Shown here: positions 61,432 to 64,000 of the stretch, piece after piece
How the letters are laid out: each line of letters starts with the position of its first letter
Numbering within the stretch: the first letter of the stretch is position 1
DNA from: Acridotheres tristis
Taxonomy: Eukaryota > Chordata > Aves > Passeriformes > Sturnidae
Assembly: GCA_037013685.1 (NCBI GenBank)
Contig: CM072888.1
Location: forward strand, 8,041,034 to 8,105,033
DNA length: 64,000 bases
Reading direction: 5' to 3'
Program-made: the position numbers and the translations under genes
The notes under the pieces: generated by a model
Told to the model about the DNA's origin: nothing
What the model saw: the letters and a program-made list of their open reading frames with translations, nothing else
The model's database searches: none

Positions 61432-64000
61432 TCAGATCTCAGAGGATTTAAGTGATTCTGACCAGGCTACATAGATTAAAAATTTGGGCCAAAAAGTTCA
61501 ATAAGTTTGTAGAGTGTTTTCTTTCTTAAGCCGCTTAGTACATTTCATGTCATAATTTTTAAAAATATAATTTTGATTTAATATAATTCAAATGTATTTT
61601 CTTTAAAATTGCATTAATCTTATATGATTCATATCTTGTGTGGGCATAACGTGCATGACACAGCATGTTAAAAAAATTGTCTTCAGATGTTGATAAGCTT
61701 TTTGAGGGAAATGGAGAAGTGGTGAATGCACAACTCCAGCAGTTCCCCATAATTCATCCTGGGAGTTAGCACTAATTCTTCTGTTGATACATTCCTTTTT
61801 ATAAAGCAAAACATTGTTAGCAGTGTGCAATATCCACAAGCACAAAGAAATCTCAAATTGCAATTTATGGCCTCCATTAATATCTAGCTATTTTTGATGA
61901 TAACAGTACCTTGCCAAAATGCAGAACAATGTTTTTTTAAAAGGCAAAGACCAAAGTATGGTACTGCACTGGTTTAATGGCACACAAAGGTAGGGAAGTA
62001 AAGGGATGACATTTTTCTTATTTCTTTTACTTCTTTAGGAAAGGCAGTTGTTTTCCTGGAGTGGAAAAATGTCAGCTTTATCCAGTAGTCCCTGAAGCAT
62101 TGGTCCAGTGTATTGCATATTTGGAGAGTCAGTGCAGTTCAGGCACAACAAATTGTAAAGGTTCATCTAAAGCTATGCAGTCCCAAAAGATCTTTGTTTG
62201 GCACTTTTGCCTTGAGAAGTCCATGGAGGCAATAGACTCATAGAAATTTAAGGTGTTTGCAAACTGTGTGCCAGCTACTACAGCACTTTCTAGAATGCTG
62301 CTTATTCCATTTGGGTAACTTTTCCATGCTTGAATGTGACAGCGTAGCCTGGCACTGCTTGCATGGCACTAACAAAAAGATGGAGACAAACGCCTTTCTC
62401 TGCTGTTGTGCTTTGTGCAACAGCATTTTTGTTAAAACTCTGCTTGCTTCCCTCAGAAAATAATCCCATACCCAAACCCAGGCTGCCTTAGTGGTTGACT
62501 AGACAAGACTATTTGTCCTGATTTACTCTAAAAAGTCAAGTTGCCCTCTGTGGTGAATATATACATACATGGAGAAATTTCAGAAATAATTTTGTTCACA
62601 GTGCTCGAGTTCTCAAGATAGGACCACTTAAGCTTCCTTTTCGTCTTCCTTCAAGAAGAATATTATGCCTGTAGCTTTCATTTTGTAAAAGAACTATTGT
62701 CCACCTAACTCCAAAACATGAACTGAAATAATCAAAAACCAAATAAACAATCAATAACCAAAATAATCCCCCAAAAAACCATGTATTTTCTCTCCAAAAA
62801 CTACCACACTGTTTCCTAGGAATTTTTTCATCACTTGTGAAGTATTAAAAAAGTAGTCAACAACCCATGTGGTTGACAACTTAGGAAAATGTGCCTTACT
62901 TTTCAACATCCCACAACAAAGGTATGGTACCTCTAACCAATGTGCTGAGTAAAGCTAGTGAGGATATGGCCTGATATGTTGTAATAATACCTCAGTATGT
63001 GTTGGAGGACCAATTTTGTATCTTTGGAGAATTTTCATGATGGTTGTAAGTGCATATGAAAAGTGAGTCTGCTGTGTCTTACCAGTCTTATGTTAACAAG
63101 ATAATATCAAAGAAAATTTGATACAGATTCCTTCATCATCTTTCCATGCAGACAAACTTTTCCTCTGTAACTGAATATGATGGAATTTTTAATTTTTTTT
63201 TTTTTTGTAAGAGGCAGGAAAAATTCCAGATTCGGAGAAAAGCCTTCCAGCCTGATGTTTAGGTTCTAGTTCTCTAATGAATGTGCATTTATAACATCTG
63301 GAACAGTTTCAACAGCAGAGAGTGAGGACTTTAAAAAAAAAATCAAATAGACTCGGTCCAAAATGTCTCTTATTGTAGACCTTATGATAATCATCAAAGG
63401 AAATATAATATGTAGGATTGAATTCTCCCACAGACCAGATAGAGATGAGAAGGAAACCAGCATCTCCCAAATTTAGGGTAACTGCAGTAAGTGCTGAATT
63501 TTATACTTATTGAATGGTGGTGGTATCACATCGTTCATGATAAATCCATCCTTCATCCTTTTGTCCATCTATTATGGATGAAAACTACATTGGAATTTGT
63601 AAAGAGCTTCTGGATGACCAACACAGTCCTGTGTTTTTCCTGCAAATACTGGATTTGTTAGGGAATGTGCAGTTCTTGTTCCAGCAGCGTAGGAGTTTGA
63701 TTTCCTAATCAATTAATTAGTACCTGGTGAGTATTAATTGTCTTCTGTATAAATGCTTTACTATATAAATAAGGGCATTTTCTACAGTGAAAGACACTGC
63801 TTTCAAATATTTATCTCTTTATTGCATAAATCACTTTATATGTAATCAAAATACTTTCTATTTGATGGAGACTCACAGAAATGTAAAATCATCATGATTA
63901 ATTGCCTTTGAGGCTTTGACAATAAGTTTCTTGTTTGTATGAAAGTCATAGTTCTTTCAATTCTACTATAAACTATAGTATAAATTGGGTTTCCATGAGG

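Larger units (their letters stand above)
56210..64000. other. AT-rich non-coding DNA with small repeats
   Basis: No supportable gene. Contains an A/C tract at 56893-56923, a 20-bp tandem doublet at 58509-58547, T-rich tracts at 59433-59465, 59899-59917 and 63193-63206, and a palindromic TA/TGTA stretch at about 60858-60887. Confidence 0.6.

Overview
The window looks like AT-rich euchromatin from a bird, most probably a passerine. The clues are CR1 LINE 3' ends, LTRs of avian endogenous retroviral type (one with the characteristic TGCCTGGGTTTCACCCC start and a TTTATATA promoter), many T/GGTTT low-complexity tracts, and no bacterial-style gene packing. Apart from one GC-rich island at about 33.8-37.0 kb, I see no coding exons that I can defend. 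Nearly all other open frames are short and at lengths expected by chance in DNA of this composition.

Layout. Positions 1-440 hold a diverged piece of a repeat family seen again at 37 kb. From 0.44 to 33.6 kb the DNA is AT-rich and non-coding. It carries simple repeats, including an uninterrupted (AAAG)61 array at 7.14 kb, a near-perfect 49-bp hairpin at 16.5 kb, a probable solo LTR at 12.33-12.79 kb, and a second LTR at 30.61-31.16 kb that seems to have inserted into an older CR1 copy. From 33.6 to 38.5 kb lies a composite locus: two direct repeats 3518 bp apart (about 95% identical by eye over 575 bp) flank a CR1 3' end, a pyrimidine-rich repeat and one plausible gene on the minus strand. 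From 38.5 to 64 kb the DNA is again AT-rich and non-coding, with a second clear CR1 3' end at about 55.97-56.2 kb and scattered simple repeats.

The only gene I would put forward is the minus-strand, single-exon reading frame 36733-35981 (250 codons). It has a TATA box at a suitable distance upstream, an RFX X-box-like inverted motif and a CRE-like site. Its product has an acidic central part with five Trp residues, four or five of them in a repeated Ser/Asn/Glu-Trp-Asp/Glu context, and an Arg-rich tail. I do not recognise the family and assign no function. The repeats on either side suggest that it moved or was amplified with repeats, but this cannot be shown from a single window.
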